From assembly GCA_003136615.1 (NCBI GenBank), contig PLFA01000110.1:20888-37588 (forward strand): DNA of 16,701 bases, read 5' to 3'. This DNA comes from Caulobacteraceae bacterium (lineage in GTDB: Bacteria > Pseudomonadota > Alphaproteobacteria > Caulobacterales > Caulobacteraceae). Below are positions 6,606-14,752 of this stretch, in pieces (positions within the stretch are counted from its first letter, which is position 1; each line of letters opens with the position of its first letter). Below the pieces are notes generated by a model, which searched no databases, was not told where the DNA came from, and was given only the letters and a program-made list of their open reading frames with translations. A program made the translations under genes and the position numbers.

Positions 6606-7505
6606 TCAGACCGTTCTTTGGGCCCGGTCCTTGTCGTTGGCGCCGCGGATCATCTCCCGGGCCTTGGTCCATTGGGCGTCATCCCAGTCGCGCAAGGCGG
6701 CGAAGCTCCCGCCGCCGGCGTTCCAGGCGCCCCCATCGATGGCGATGGTCTGGCCGTTCACATAGGTCGAGAAAGGATGCATGAGCCAGACGGCCATATT
6801 CGCCAGCTCCCGCAGATCCCCGGCCCGGCCCATGGGGTTGGCCTTCATATCGCCATAGGAGGATTGGTCCGCGCCGGGATTGAGCCGGGCCGTCATGCCT
6901 TCGGTGTAGAAGGGCCCCGGCGCGATGGCGTTGAAGCGGATGCCTTTGGGCGCCCATTCCACGGCCAGGGACTGGGTCATGACATTGAGGCCCGCCTTGG
7001 ACATGGCGGAGGGCACGGTGAAGGGGCCGCCGTTCCACACCCATGTGGTCAAAATGGAGAGGACCGCCGCGCTCTTGCCCTCGGCGATCCAGCGCTTGCC
7101 GCAATCCAGGGTGACAAAGAAGGACCCGCGAAAGACGATATTGGCGATGGCGTCGAAGGCGCGGGGGGACAGATCCTCGGTACGGCTGATGAAGTTGCCG
7201 GCCGCGTTGTTGATCAGACCGGTGAGGGCCCCGCCGTCGGCCCAGATCTGGTCGCACATGTCATGGATGGCCTCGGGCACGCGGATATCGCAGGCGATCG
7301 GCGCGACCTTGCCGCCATGGGCCCCCATAAGCTCGGCGGCCGCCGCCTTCAAAACCCCGCCGCGCCGCCCGCAGATATAGATGTCAGCCCCCAGCATGAG
7401 CAGGGCTTCGGCCATGGCCTTGCCGAGTCCCGTTCCTCCGCCGGTGATCAGAATCCTCTGGCCGGCCATGGCGCCGGGCTTGAACATAAGATCGTCGGGG
7501 GTCAT
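6606..7505 (-). CDS. SDR-family oxidoreductase, 2,4-dienoyl-CoA reductase-like
   Basis: A 299-residue short-chain dehydrogenase. Residues 21-30 (TGGGTGLGKA) are the cofactor glycine motif; GRR at 47-49 favours NADPH; NNAAGN at 100-105 is the structural motif. The active-site segment reads VPSAMSKAGLNVM with Ser168 and Lys172 instead of Tyr-x3-Lys. AEW, RFNAIAPGPFYTEGM and RLNP follow. This S-x3-K arrangement and the downstream sequence closely resemble mitochondrial DECR1, so the likely activity is NADPH-dependent reduction of 2,4-dienoyl-CoA esters in unsaturated fatty acid oxidation. The residue 15 before Lys172, tyrosine in DECR1 as I recall it, is Trp157 here. The ATG at 7505 has a strong Shine-Dalgarno, GGAGGAA at 7517-7511, the best in the window. 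It precedes the TetR-esterase-quinone oxidoreductase cluster on the same strand. Confidence 0.87.
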   Translation of the reverse strand: MTPDDLMFKPGAMAGQRILITGGGTGLGKAMAEALLMLGADIYICGRRGGVLKAAAAELMGAHGGKVAPIACDIRVPEAIHDMCDQIWADGGALTGLINNAAGNFISRTEDLSPRAFDAIANIVFRGSFFVTLDCGKRWIAEGKSAAVLSILTTWVWNGGPFTVPSAMSKAGLNVMTQSLAVEWAPKGIRFNAIAPGPFYTEGMTARLNPGADQSSYGDMKANPMGRAGDLRELANMAVWLMHPFSTYVNGQTIAIDGGAWNAGGGSFAALRDWDDAQWTKAREMIRGANDKDRAQRTV

Positions 7506-7575
7506 GGGCGTTCCTCCGCGCCGTCTTTTAAGCGTCCGCGCGTCCCGGCGAATGCGCCTTGACCCAAGGGCGCCG

Positions 7576-8343
7576 TCAAGTCCCGCCAGGTTTGAGGCGA
7601 TCTATCAGCCCAAGCGCGGCCGCCGGCGCTCGCACCTTTCCCTCGCCCCCCGCGCCAATGAAGAAGGCGAAGAGATCACCACTCGGGGTCTGGTCCGCCG
7701 CCGCCTTCAGGCGTCCCGCCCAGGCGTCGAGGTCTTTCGGCGGATAGCCGCTCTCCAGGGTTTCATTGAGCCGCATGAGGCGCGCATAGGCAAAGTCCGC
7801 CGTGGCTTCCTCAATCAGGGGATAGACGGGGTGATCGGAGATGCAGATGGCCGCGCCGCGCGCCCGGCAGAGGTCGACAAAGGCAGGGTCGACGAAGCTG
7901 GCATGGCGTGGCTCAATGGCGTGTCGGAGCGGCTGGCCCCCGACGTCCTGGGGCAAGAGGTCGAGAAACCGCGCGAAATCATCGTGATCGAATTTCTTGG
8001 TGGGCATGAATTGCCAGAGTATGGGGCCCAGGCGGGGGCCCAGTTCGCCGATCCCCTGGCCGAAAAAGCGCTCCACTGACGGGCCAGCCTCCGCCAGCAC
8101 GCGCCGGTTGGTGCAGAACCGCGAGGCCTTGACCGCGAAAACGAAATCCTCCGGCGCCTGGGCCGCCCAGTGGGCGAAATCCTCCGGCTTGTGCGTGGAA
8201 TAATAGGTGGCGTTGATTTCGAGGGCGCTTAAGGCGCTGCTGGCGAAGGCCAGCTCATCCGCCTGCCGCATCCCCTTGGGGTAGAAAATCCCCCGCCACG
8301 GCGCAAAGGTCCAACCGCCGACGCCAATGCCCGTTCTGGCCAA
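7576..8343 (-). CDS. DUF72 (YecE-like) family protein
   Basis: A 255-residue member of the DUF72 family, predicted to be a TIM-barrel-like cytoplasmic protein of unknown biochemical role. Typical signatures are GIGVGGWTFAPWRGIFYP near the N-terminus, EINATYY, FVFAVKASRFCTN, GPILWQFMPTKKFD, HAIEPRHASF and FAYARLMR. The longest frame begins at GTG 8385, but TTG at 8343 is preferred. It has a Shine-Dalgarno (GGGAGAG, 8355-8349) with 5-7 bases of spacing, and it places the GTGGW region near residue 8, as in other DUF72 proteins. The gene is divergent from the RND efflux operon, and 70 bp separate its stop from the SDR start. The SDR has its own strong ribosome binding site, so whether they share a transcript is unclear. 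Confidence 0.86.
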   Translation of the reverse strand: MARTGIGVGGWTFAPWRGIFYPKGMRQADELAFASSALSALEINATYYSTHKPEDFAHWAAQAPEDFVFAVKASRFCTNRRVLAEAGPSVERFFGQGIGELGPRLGPILWQFMPTKKFDHDDFARFLDLLPQDVGGQPLRHAIEPRHASFVDPAFVDLCRARGAAICISDHPVYPLIEEATADFAYARLMRLNETLESGYPPKDLDAWAGRLKAAADQTPSGDLFAFFIGAGGEGKVRAPAAALGLIDRLKPGGT

Positions 8344-8372
8344 GTTCGCTCTCCCGTAGTTGTCCCGACGCG

Positions 8373-8402
8373 AGATTAGGTCCACCCGCCGGGGCGCGTC
8401 GA
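8373..8402 (-). promoter_or_regulatory. Candidate promoter for the DUF72 gene
   Basis: On the minus strand TCGACG (8402-8397) lies 18 bases ahead of TAATCT (8378-8373). The -35-like box is good for a Caulobacter-type promoter (TCGACGC against TTGACGS); the -10-like box is poor. Transcription would begin near 8366, downstream of the GTG at 8385, which agrees with the choice of TTG 8343 as start. Confidence 0.28.
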
Positions 8403-8470
8403 CAGTCCGTCCCCTCCGGCCATGTGAACGAATTGTAACTTGAGCCTGGCCCCCGGATCACGGCGGGATG

Positions 8471-8497
8471 TTAACACCGCTCGAATGGCGCTATGAG
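8471..8497 (+). promoter_or_regulatory. Candidate promoter for the RND efflux operon
   Basis: TTAACAC (8471-8477) and GCTATGAG (8490-8497) are 12 bases apart. They match the Caulobacter-type consensus (TTGACGS, 10-14 bases, GCTANAWC, as recalled) at 5 of 7 and 6 of 8 positions. Transcription would start near 8503, so the leader would be about 30 bases and would begin with the small inverted repeat CGACC (8501-8505)/GGTCG (8516-8520). A start here rules out translation from the upstream ATG at 8468. Confidence 0.38.
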
Positions 8498-8533
8498 CAC
8501 CGACCGCGGGGGGAAGGTCGCCTTAAAATAGCA

Positions 8534-9997
8534 ATGCCACGCATCAGACGACTCATAACCTCGGTGCTGATGGCTAGCCTGGCCGTCGGCTGCGCGGGCG
8601 CCATGCGCCACGACCCCGAAGCCCATCTGCCGGCGGGCTATGAAGCCCCCGCCACGGCGCCCGCCCTGGCGGGGCCGCAGCTTGATCGCTGGTGGCTGAT
8701 CTTCAATGATCCCGAGCTCACCGCTCTGGAGACCGAGGCGTTGAGCCGCGCGCCCGACGCGCGGACCGCCTATGCCCGCCTGGCGGAATCGGGCGCGGTG
8801 AAGCAAGGCCAGATCGCCAAGACCTTCCCCGCGGGGAGCATCAGCGGCACGGCCAGCAAGGAACATGAGCTCAACATCGGCGGGAACCAGGACAGCCTGT
8901 TTCCCATCGGCGGCGATTTCGTCACCGAGACCGCCAGCCTGAATGTCTCTTGGGAGATCGACCTCTTCGGCCGCCTCGCCACCCAACGGAAGATCGCCAA
9001 CGCGGATTTCGCCGCCACGCGGTTCGACATCGAAGGCGCGATCGCCAGCCTGACCGCCAATGTGGCCTCCGACTATTTCCAGGCCACGGGGCTGACGATC
9101 CAGATCCAGGACGCCCGGGAGACCGTGCGGATCGATTCGGGCCTGACCAAGGTTGCTCAGGAGAAGGCGGATCGGGGGCTTGGCGCGGCGTCGGACGCGG
9201 ACCGGGTGGCGGGCGATCAGGCCCAGGCCGAGGCCCAGCTGATCAGTCTGCAATCCCAGCTCCACGCCGTGCGCCGCCAGCTTCTTATTCTGATCGGTCG
9301 GGGAACCGCGCCGACAGATTCGATCCCGATCCGCGATTTCACCGATGAAGCCCCGGCCGTTCCCACCGCCGTCCCAGGCGATCTGCTGATGCGCCGGCCG
9401 GATGTGCGCGAGGCCGACGCGCAGTTCAGGTCCCAGGCCGGGACGGCCCATCTGGCCCATCTGGCGATCTTCCCCACCTTCACCATGCAGCCCAATGTGG
9501 GCCTCACCCGCACGGTTCAGCCCAGCGTCGGCTATAATGTGGCGACACAGACTCTGTTCCCCGAGCAGCTGGCGACGAGCATCGGCTTCTGGACTCTCGC
9601 TGGGGGCGTCTCCCAGCCGGTGCTGGATATTCCCCGCCTCCTCTTTGAGGCCAAGGCTCAGGACGCCAAGACCCGGGAAACCGCCATCGCTTATGAGAAG
9701 ACGGTGCAGACCGCCTATGGCGAGGCCGAGAATGCCCTGGTCGCCCTCGACGCGGCCCACCGCGCGGTGGGCGTACTGACCACGGGCGAGGCCCGGGCCA
9801 AGGTGGCCTCCGACGCCGCCCAACGCCGCTACAATATGGGTCTGGATGACCTGACCAACGCCCTGACGGCGGAACAGAGCTGGCGGGCCACCCGCGCCGC
9901 CCTCACCGCCCAGAGGGTCGCCGCCCTGCAGAGCGCCGTGACCACCTATAAGGCGCTGGGCGGCGGCTGGGCCTATACGACCACGAGGACTCCATGA
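8534..9997 (+). CDS. Outer membrane factor lipoprotein of RND efflux system (NodT/OprM family)
   Basis: A 487-residue TolC-like outer membrane channel subunit. The signal peptide MPRIRRLITSVLMASLAVGC ends in a lipobox with the acylated cysteine at residue 20. Family signatures include DRWWLIFNDPELTALETEAL, the first repeat with VSWEIDLFGRL, MRRPDVREADAQFRSQ, and the second repeat ending in RRYNMGLDDLTNALTAEQ. The product should form the trimeric exit duct for the adaptor and pump encoded next. The frame is open back to an ATG at 8468, but that would bury the lipoprotein signal behind 22 residues, so ATG 8534 is chosen; no strong Shine-Dalgarno is present. The stop TGA overlaps the adaptor ATG (ATGA, 9994-9997), which indicates translational coupling. 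Having the outer membrane gene first is less common than adaptor-first order. Confidence 0.92.
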   Translation: MPRIRRLITSVLMASLAVGCAGAMRHDPEAHLPAGYEAPATAPALAGPQLDRWWLIFNDPELTALETEALSRAPDARTAYARLAESGAVKQGQIAKTFPAGSISGTASKEHELNIGGNQDSLFPIGGDFVTETASLNVSWEIDLFGRLATQRKIANADFAATRFDIEGAIASLTANVASDYFQATGLTIQIQDARETVRIDSGLTKVAQEKADRGLGAASDADRVAGDQAQAEAQLISLQSQLHAVRRQLLILIGRGTAPTDSIPIRDFTDEAPAVPTAVPGDLLMRRPDVREADAQFRSQAGTAHLAHLAIFPTFTMQPNVGLTRTVQPSVGYNVATQTLFPEQLATSIGFWTLAGGVSQPVLDIPRLLFEAKAQDAKTRETAIAYEKTVQTAYGEAENALVALDAAHRAVGVLTTGEARAKVASDAAQRRYNMGLDDLTNALTAEQSWRATRAALTAQRVAALQSAVTTYKALGGGWAYTTTRTP

Positions 9998-11091
9998 CGT
10001 TCAGTTCCCACATCCCCGGCCGCGTCTCCATTGGCCTAATGGCTCTGGCGGCGCTCGCCCTGAGCCTGGCCGCCTGCCAGAAAAAGACCGATGAGACGTC
10101 CGCCCGGGCTCAAGCCCGCACTGTGAGCGTGGTGAACGTGGCGCCGCGCGAGATTCAGGGCGGCCTCGTGGCCTCCGGACCCCTGGTGCCGCGCGAGGAG
10201 GTGGATATCTTCCCGCAGCTCACGACCTATCGGGCGGTCAAGGTGCTCGTGGATGAGGGTATGTGGGTGAAGGCCGAGCAGCCTGTCGCGCTTCTTGATG
10301 ACACCCTTTTGCGGGCGCAACTGGCCCAGCAGGTCGCCCTGGCCGACCAGCAGAACGTCCTGGCCGAACGGGCCGAGGCCGAGGCCAATCGGGTCAAGGG
10401 TCTCGATAAGGCGGGAATTCTCGCCCAGGAGCAGATCGACGAGCGCCGCTTCAGCGCTCAATCAGCTCGGGCCCAGGCCATCGCTCAGAAGGCCGCCGCC
10501 GATGACGTACGCACCCGCGAGGCGCTGATGACCATCCGCACACCCTATGCGGGCCTCGTCTATGAACGGAATGTCCGGATCGGCGATATCGGCGGGGCGA
10601 CGACGCCCTGGTTCCGCATCGCCCGGGACGGCAAGGTGGAGCTGGCCGCCGATGTCAGTTCCGACGCCCTCGACAAGATCAAACCCGGCGATCCGGTAAG
10701 TGTGACGCTCGCCGATGGCAGCTCGGCGCCCGGGGTTGTTCGCCTGGTGAGCCCGGGCGTCGACGCCAGCACGCGCCTGGGCCGCGTGAGGGTCAGCCTG
10801 CCGGTCAGGCCGGATATTCGCGCGGGCGGCTTCGCCCGGGCGCGGTTTTTGGGCTATGCTCGCTCAGCCCTGGCGGTTCCGGAGACGGCGGTGCGGTATG
10901 ACGCGGACGGCGCTTCGGTGATGGTGGTGGGAGCGGACGGTAAGGTGGCGCGCGCCGCCGTCACCACGGGCGAGCGTGGCGGGGGCTATGTGGAGCTTCT
11001 CACCGGCCCGCCGGACGGATCGCGCGTGGTGGAGCGCGCCGCGGCCATGCTGGTGCCCGGTGACATTGTCAGGCCGGGGAACGGCGCATGA
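9994..11091 (+). CDS. RND efflux periplasmic adaptor (membrane fusion protein), lipoprotein
   Basis: A 365-residue HlyD/AcrA-type adaptor. The signal peptide ends in LSLAAC, with the lipidated cysteine at residue 28. The mature protein has the split lipoyl domain, first half at about 65-105 (SGPLVPREEVDIFPQ, then VKVLVDEGMWVKAEQPVALLDD). An alpha-helical hairpin follows at about 106-170, rich in Ala, Gln and Glu. The second lipoyl half is TIRTPYAGLVYERNVRIGD, followed by a beta-barrel domain (KPGDPVSVTLADGSSAPGVV) and a membrane-proximal domain (SALAVPETAVRYD onward). It should bridge the inner membrane pump and the outer membrane duct. Its start overlaps the previous stop and its stop overlaps the pump start (ATGA in both cases), so the three subunits are probably made from one message in coupled fashion. 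Confidence 0.93.
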   Translation: MTFSSHIPGRVSIGLMALAALALSLAACQKKTDETSARAQARTVSVVNVAPREIQGGLVASGPLVPREEVDIFPQLTTYRAVKVLVDEGMWVKAEQPVALLDDTLLRAQLAQQVALADQQNVLAERAEAEANRVKGLDKAGILAQEQIDERRFSAQSARAQAIAQKAAADDVRTREALMTIRTPYAGLVYERNVRIGDIGGATTPWFRIARDGKVELAADVSSDALDKIKPGDPVSVTLADGSSAPGVVRLVSPGVDASTRLGRVRVSLPVRPDIRAGGFARARFLGYARSALAVPETAVRYDADGASVMVVGADGKVARAAVTTGERGGGYVELLTGPPDGSRVVERAAAMLVPGDIVRPGNGA

Positions 11092-14000
11092 CCCATCCTG
11101 ACCATCCTGAATTTGAAAACAGACCTCGCGGCGGCTTCCGCGTTTCGGAATGGGCCATTCGCCACCCCATTCCCGTGGCCGTGCTGTTCATCGCCGCGGT
11201 TCTGGCGGGTCTGGTTGCGTATGGCGGACTGCCGATCAAGAACTACCCGAATATCGAGTTTCCCGCTGTCCTAATCCAGGTGACGCGCAGCGGCGCGGCC
11301 CCGGCGGAAATGGAGACCCAGGTCACGCGGCCCGTGGAGAACGCTCTGTCGGGCCTCTCCAATGTGGAGAACATCGCCTCGACGGTCACCCAGGGCAATT
11401 CCACCACCATCATCCAATTCCGCCTGGGCGAGAACATCCAGAAGGCCACGGACGACGTTCGCTCCAAGATCGATCAGATCCGCAACAATCTGCCCCGCGA
11501 TGTGGACCCGCCGATCACCCAGCGCCTGGAGGTGGATTCGCAGCCGATCGTCACCTACGCCGTGTCGGCCCCGGCCATGTCGGAGACCGAACTTTCCTGG
11601 TTCATCGACAACACCATTTCGCGCGATCTCCAGGCGCAGCCTGGCGTCTCCCAGATCAATCGGCTGGGCGGCGCGGATCGAGAAATCAATGTGCTGGTGG
11701 ACCCCGACCGGTTGGCGGCCCAGGGCCTGACCGCGTCTCAGGTGAATGACGCCCTCGCCCAGGCGGATGTGGATATCCCGGGCGGCCGGGTGGAAATCGG
11801 CGGCCGCGAACAGACCCTGCGTGTTCTGGGCGCCGCGCCGGATGTTAACAAGATCCGCAATCTGGTGATCCCCACGGCTACGGGCCGCTATGTCCGCCTC
11901 TCTGACGTGGCGGATGTGGGCGACGGATCTGCCGAGGTGCGGGGCTTCGCCTTGCTGGACGGCCACCCCGTGGTGGGCTTCGAGGTGAGCAAGACCAAGC
12001 TCGCCAGCGAGGTCTCCACCGAGGACGGCGTCGACGCCGAGATCAAGAGGCTGGAAAAGCAGTATCCCGGCGTGACGGTCAATAAGATCGTCTCTCAGGT
12101 TGATCAGACCCGCAAGGCCTTCTCGGCCACCGTGCACACCTTGTTGGAAGGCATGGTGCTCGCGGCCGTGGTGGTCTGGCTCTTCCTGCGCGACTGGCGC
12201 GCCACGGCGGTGACCGCGGTCGCGATGCCCGTATCGCTGATCCCGACCTTCGCCGTGATGAATCTCCTGGGGTTCAGCCTGAACACGATCACCCTGCTGG
12301 GTCTCACCCTGGTGATCGGCATTCTGGTGGATGACGCCATCGTCGAGATCGAGAACATCGAAAAACGGGTGTTCACCGGCATGCGGCCTTTCCAGGCGGC
12401 CATCGAGGGCGCCGATCAGATCGGCCTCGCCGTCGTGGCGACAACCTTTTCGATCATCGCGGTTTTCCTGCCTGTCGCCTTCATGCCGGGCATACCCGGC
12501 CAGTTCTTCCGGGAGTTTGGCATTACGGTTTCCGTGGCCGTACTGTTCTCTTTGGTGGTGGCGAGGCTTCTGACGCCGTTGCTGGCGGCCTATTTCCTGA
12601 AGCCCAAGCCGGCGCGGGAGCGGACGCCTCTTCCATCTTATTACACGCGCAGCTTGACCTGGGCCCTGGATCACCGCTGGCTCTCGGCCCTCATCGGGAC
12701 CCTGATCTTCGTGGGCTCCATGGCGCTCTTCGTGCCGCTGAAGAAGGGCGTGCAGCCAGAGGGCAACCCAAACTATTACTATGTTAACCTCCAGGGGCCA
12801 CCCGGCGCCACACTGGCGGATATGCGCCGCGCCGTGACGCAGGTGGATACTCTGCTCGCACGCCAGCCTGAGACAGATCACGTTTTTGCGCAGGTTGGCG
12901 GGGGCGGAATCTCCTCTGGACCTGGGGGGCTGACAAATAATGCCGGCGTGAATAATGGCGCCGTGGTCGCGGTGCTTAAGCCTGACCGGAAAGCCAAGGT
13001 GGGTCAGATTCGCGACCGTCTGCGCGACGCCCTGCGCCAGATCCCGGATATGCGCATGTCGTTCGATATTTCCGGGTTCGGCGCCGGCGGGGTGCAGGTG
13101 GTCCTGACCAGCGAGACCGGCGTCGGTCTCGAGGACACCGCCCTGGAGCTGCAGCGCGAAATGCGCACCGTGCCCGGCATCGCCGATCCCAGGCCCGCCA
13201 CCCCGCCCAGCGGTCCAGAACTGGTGGTCAGGCCCAAGGTGGATGAGGCCGCGCGTCTCGGTGTGTCTGTCACGACCATCGCCAACGCCGCCCGGATCGC
13301 CACCCTGGGCGATATTGACGCCAATGTGTCCAAACTTGATGAGGGCGAGCGGCGGATTCCGGTCCGTGTGCGCTTCCCGGCCCAGGACCGCGCCAATCTC
13401 GCGGTCATCAAAAACATGCGCCTGCCCACGGCGAGCGGCGGTTCAACGACCCTCGACAGCGTAGCCGACATCTCGTTCCAGGCTGGGCCGGCCGAGATCG
13501 ACCGCTTCGAGCGCAAGCGCAACATCACCATGGTGGCCGACACCACCGGCGACACCCAGGTGGGTGACGCGATTAACCGGGTGCATAAACTGCCGGCGCT
13601 CCAGCACCTCCCGGCGGGGGTCTCGCTGGCCACGCAAGGCCAGGAAGAGGCCTATGCGGAGCTGTTCGGCGGTTTCGCCATCGCCATCCTCTCCGCCATT
13701 GGCCTCGTCTATGCGGTCATGGTTCTGCTGTTCGGCAGTTTCTTCAAACCCCTGATCATTCTCTCAGCCCTGCCCACGGCCATCGGCGGCGCCCTGCTGG
13801 CGCTCCTCAGCCTTGATCTCTCGCTCTCCATACCGTCCCTGATCGGGTTTCTGATGCTCATGGGCCTGGCGGCGAAGAACTCCATCCTGCTTGTGGAATT
13901 CGCGATTGAGCGTGAGCGGGAGGGCGCCACGCAAAGGGCCGCCCTGATGGAAGCGTGCCGAGAACGGGCGCGGCCGATCGTCATGACCACGCTGGCCATG

Positions 14001-14279
14001 GCGGCCGGGATGTTGCCGACGGCCCTGACGCTCGGCAAGGGCTCGGAATTCCGCCAGCCCATGGCCGTGGCGGTGATCGGCGGGCTGATAACCTCGACCA
14101 TCCTCTCGCTGGTCTTCGTGCCGGTGGTCTATGAGTTCATCGACGATTTTGAGCGCTGGCTCAGCCCCCTTCTCGGCCGCCTGGTGACCCCGCGCGATGC
14201 GCCGCTCAAGGGGCCCGCCAAATCCCCGGCCAAGCCGCGCCCGGCGATCGGGGCGCCGGTGGGCGAACCGGCGGAGTAG
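11088..14279 (+). CDS. RND efflux pump, inner membrane transporter (HAE1/AcrB-like)
   Basis: A 1063-residue permease of normal length for the family. The first membrane helix covers about 27-46 and is followed by GLPIKNYPNIEFPAV, the usual start of the periplasmic porter domain. The helix 4 motif GILVDDAIVEIEN contains the proton-relay pair Asp415-Asp416. The helix 10 motif LMGLAAKNSILLVE contains the relay lysine Lys930. Two large periplasmic loops (about 47-350 and 550-860) and twelve helices fit the two-repeat RND plan. It exports hydrophobic or amphiphilic compounds by proton antiport; the substrate range cannot be read from sequence. The loop around 604-626 is Gly/Asn-rich and longer than the equivalent loop in AcrB, and the C-terminus has a roughly 40-residue Pro/Ala/Lys-rich cytoplasmic tail. 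It is the third gene of the operon and ends 8 bp from the convergent rnhA stop. Confidence 0.95.
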   Translation: MTHPDHPEFENRPRGGFRVSEWAIRHPIPVAVLFIAAVLAGLVAYGGLPIKNYPNIEFPAVLIQVTRSGAAPAEMETQVTRPVENALSGLSNVENIASTVTQGNSTTIIQFRLGENIQKATDDVRSKIDQIRNNLPRDVDPPITQRLEVDSQPIVTYAVSAPAMSETELSWFIDNTISRDLQAQPGVSQINRLGGADREINVLVDPDRLAAQGLTASQVNDALAQADVDIPGGRVEIGGREQTLRVLGAAPDVNKIRNLVIPTATGRYVRLSDVADVGDGSAEVRGFALLDGHPVVGFEVSKTKLASEVSTEDGVDAEIKRLEKQYPGVTVNKIVSQVDQTRKAFSATVHTLLEGMVLAAVVVWLFLRDWRATAVTAVAMPVSLIPTFAVMNLLGFSLNTITLLGLTLVIGILVDDAIVEIENIEKRVFTGMRPFQAAIEGADQIGLAVVATTFSIIAVFLPVAFMPGIPGQFFREFGITVSVAVLFSLVVARLLTPLLAAYFLKPKPARERTPLPSYYTRSLTWALDHRWLSALIGTLIFVGSMALFVPLKKGVQPEGNPNYYYVNLQGPPGATLADMRRAVTQVDTLLARQPETDHVFAQVGGGGISSGPGGLTNNAGVNNGAVVAVLKPDRKAKVGQIRDRLRDALRQIPDMRMSFDISGFGAGGVQVVLTSETGVGLEDTALELQREMRTVPGIADPRPATPPSGPELVVRPKVDEAARLGVSVTTIANAARIATLGDIDANVSKLDEGERRIPVRVRFPAQDRANLAVIKNMRLPTASGGSTTLDSVADISFQAGPAEIDRFERKRNITMVADTTGDTQVGDAINRVHKLPALQHLPAGVSLATQGQEEAYAELFGGFAIAILSAIGLVYAVMVLLFGSFFKPLIILSALPTAIGGALLALLSLDLSLSIPSLIGFLMLMGLAAKNSILLVEFAIEREREGATQRAALMEACRERARPIVMTTLAMAAGMLPTALTLGKGSEFRQPMAVAVIGGLITSTILSLVFVPVVYEFIDDFERWLSPLLGRLVTPRDAPLKGPAKSPAKPRPAIGAPVGEPAE

Positions 14280-14281
14280 GG

Positions 14282-14296
14282 GGCGCCTTAAGCGCC
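14282..14296. terminator. Weak bidirectional stem-loop between convergent genes
   Basis: GGCGC (14282-14286) and GCGCC (14292-14296) form a 5-bp all-GC stem with a 5-base loop. It lies directly after the pump stop codon and overlaps the rnhA stop. It is followed on the plus strand only by GTTT, so it is a poor intrinsic terminator. It is the only hairpin visible at this convergent junction. Confidence 0.25.
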
Positions 14297-14752
14297 GTTT
14301 GAGGCCGCCTCCGCCTCTTCCATGGCGCGGCGGGCCAGGGCGTCAACGCGTTCGTTCATGGGGTGACCGGCGTGGCCCTTGACCCAGCGCCAGTCGATCT
14401 GGTGAGGCGCGCGGGCCTCGTCGAGGCGCCGCCACAGATCCTCGTTTTTCACCGCGCCCTTGCTCATGGTCCGCCAGCCCCGCGCCTTCCACAGCTGCAG
14501 CCACTGGGTGACGCCGTTCTTCACATAGAGGCTGTCGGTGTGCAGCTCGACCTGGCACGGCCGCTTGAGGGCGAGGAGGGCCTCGATGGCGGCGGTGAGC
14601 TCCATGCGGTTATTGGTGGTGTCCGCCTCCCCGCCCGAGATTTCCCGCTCGTGGACGCCCAGCTTAAGAATGGCGCCCCATCCGCCCGGGCCGGGATTTC
14701 CCCGGCAGGATCCATCGGTGAAGATCACCACCTTGGCGGAATCGTCGCTCAC
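14288..14752 (-). CDS. rnhA: Ribonuclease HI
   Basis: A 154-residue type 1 RNase H that cleaves the RNA strand of RNA-DNA hybrids (R-loops, primer remnants) in the cytoplasm. All catalytic residues are present with spacing identical to E. coli RNase HI: Asp13 (FTDGSCRGNPGPGGW), Glu51 (NNRMELTAAIEAL), Asp73 (HTDSLYVKNG), His127 (VKGHAGHP) and Asp137 (NERVDALARRA). The frame is open upstream to 14860, but the extra residues lie inside thrB and have no family likeness. The GTG at 14752 is preferred: it gives a normal length and overlaps the thrB stop as GTGA, implying translational coupling. The thrB-rnhA arrangement is common in alphaproteobacteria. Confidence 0.95.
   Translation of the reverse strand: MSDDSAKVVIFTDGSCRGNPGPGGWGAILKLGVHEREISGGEADTTNNRMELTAAIEALLALKRPCQVELHTDSLYVKNGVTQWLQLWKARGWRTMSKGAVKNEDLWRRLDEARAPHQIDWRWVKGHAGHPMNERVDALARRAMEEAEAASNGA

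Noticed and set aside
6513..7562. Plus-strand open frame of 349 codons opposite the SDR gene
   Set aside because: Antisense to an SDR with complete motifs and the best ribosome binding site in the window.
8468..8533. Upstream ATG at 8468 as start of the outer membrane factor
   Set aside because: It would place 22 charged residues before the lipoprotein signal peptide and lies at or before the predicted promoter.
8471..9823. Minus-strand open frame of 450 codons inside the outer membrane factor gene
   Set aside because: Antisense shadow of a well-supported gene; composition is shadow-like and no motif is visible.
11271..12881. Minus-strand open frame of 536 codons inside the RND pump gene
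   Set aside because: Antisense shadow; His-, Arg- and Gln-rich composition with no family signature.
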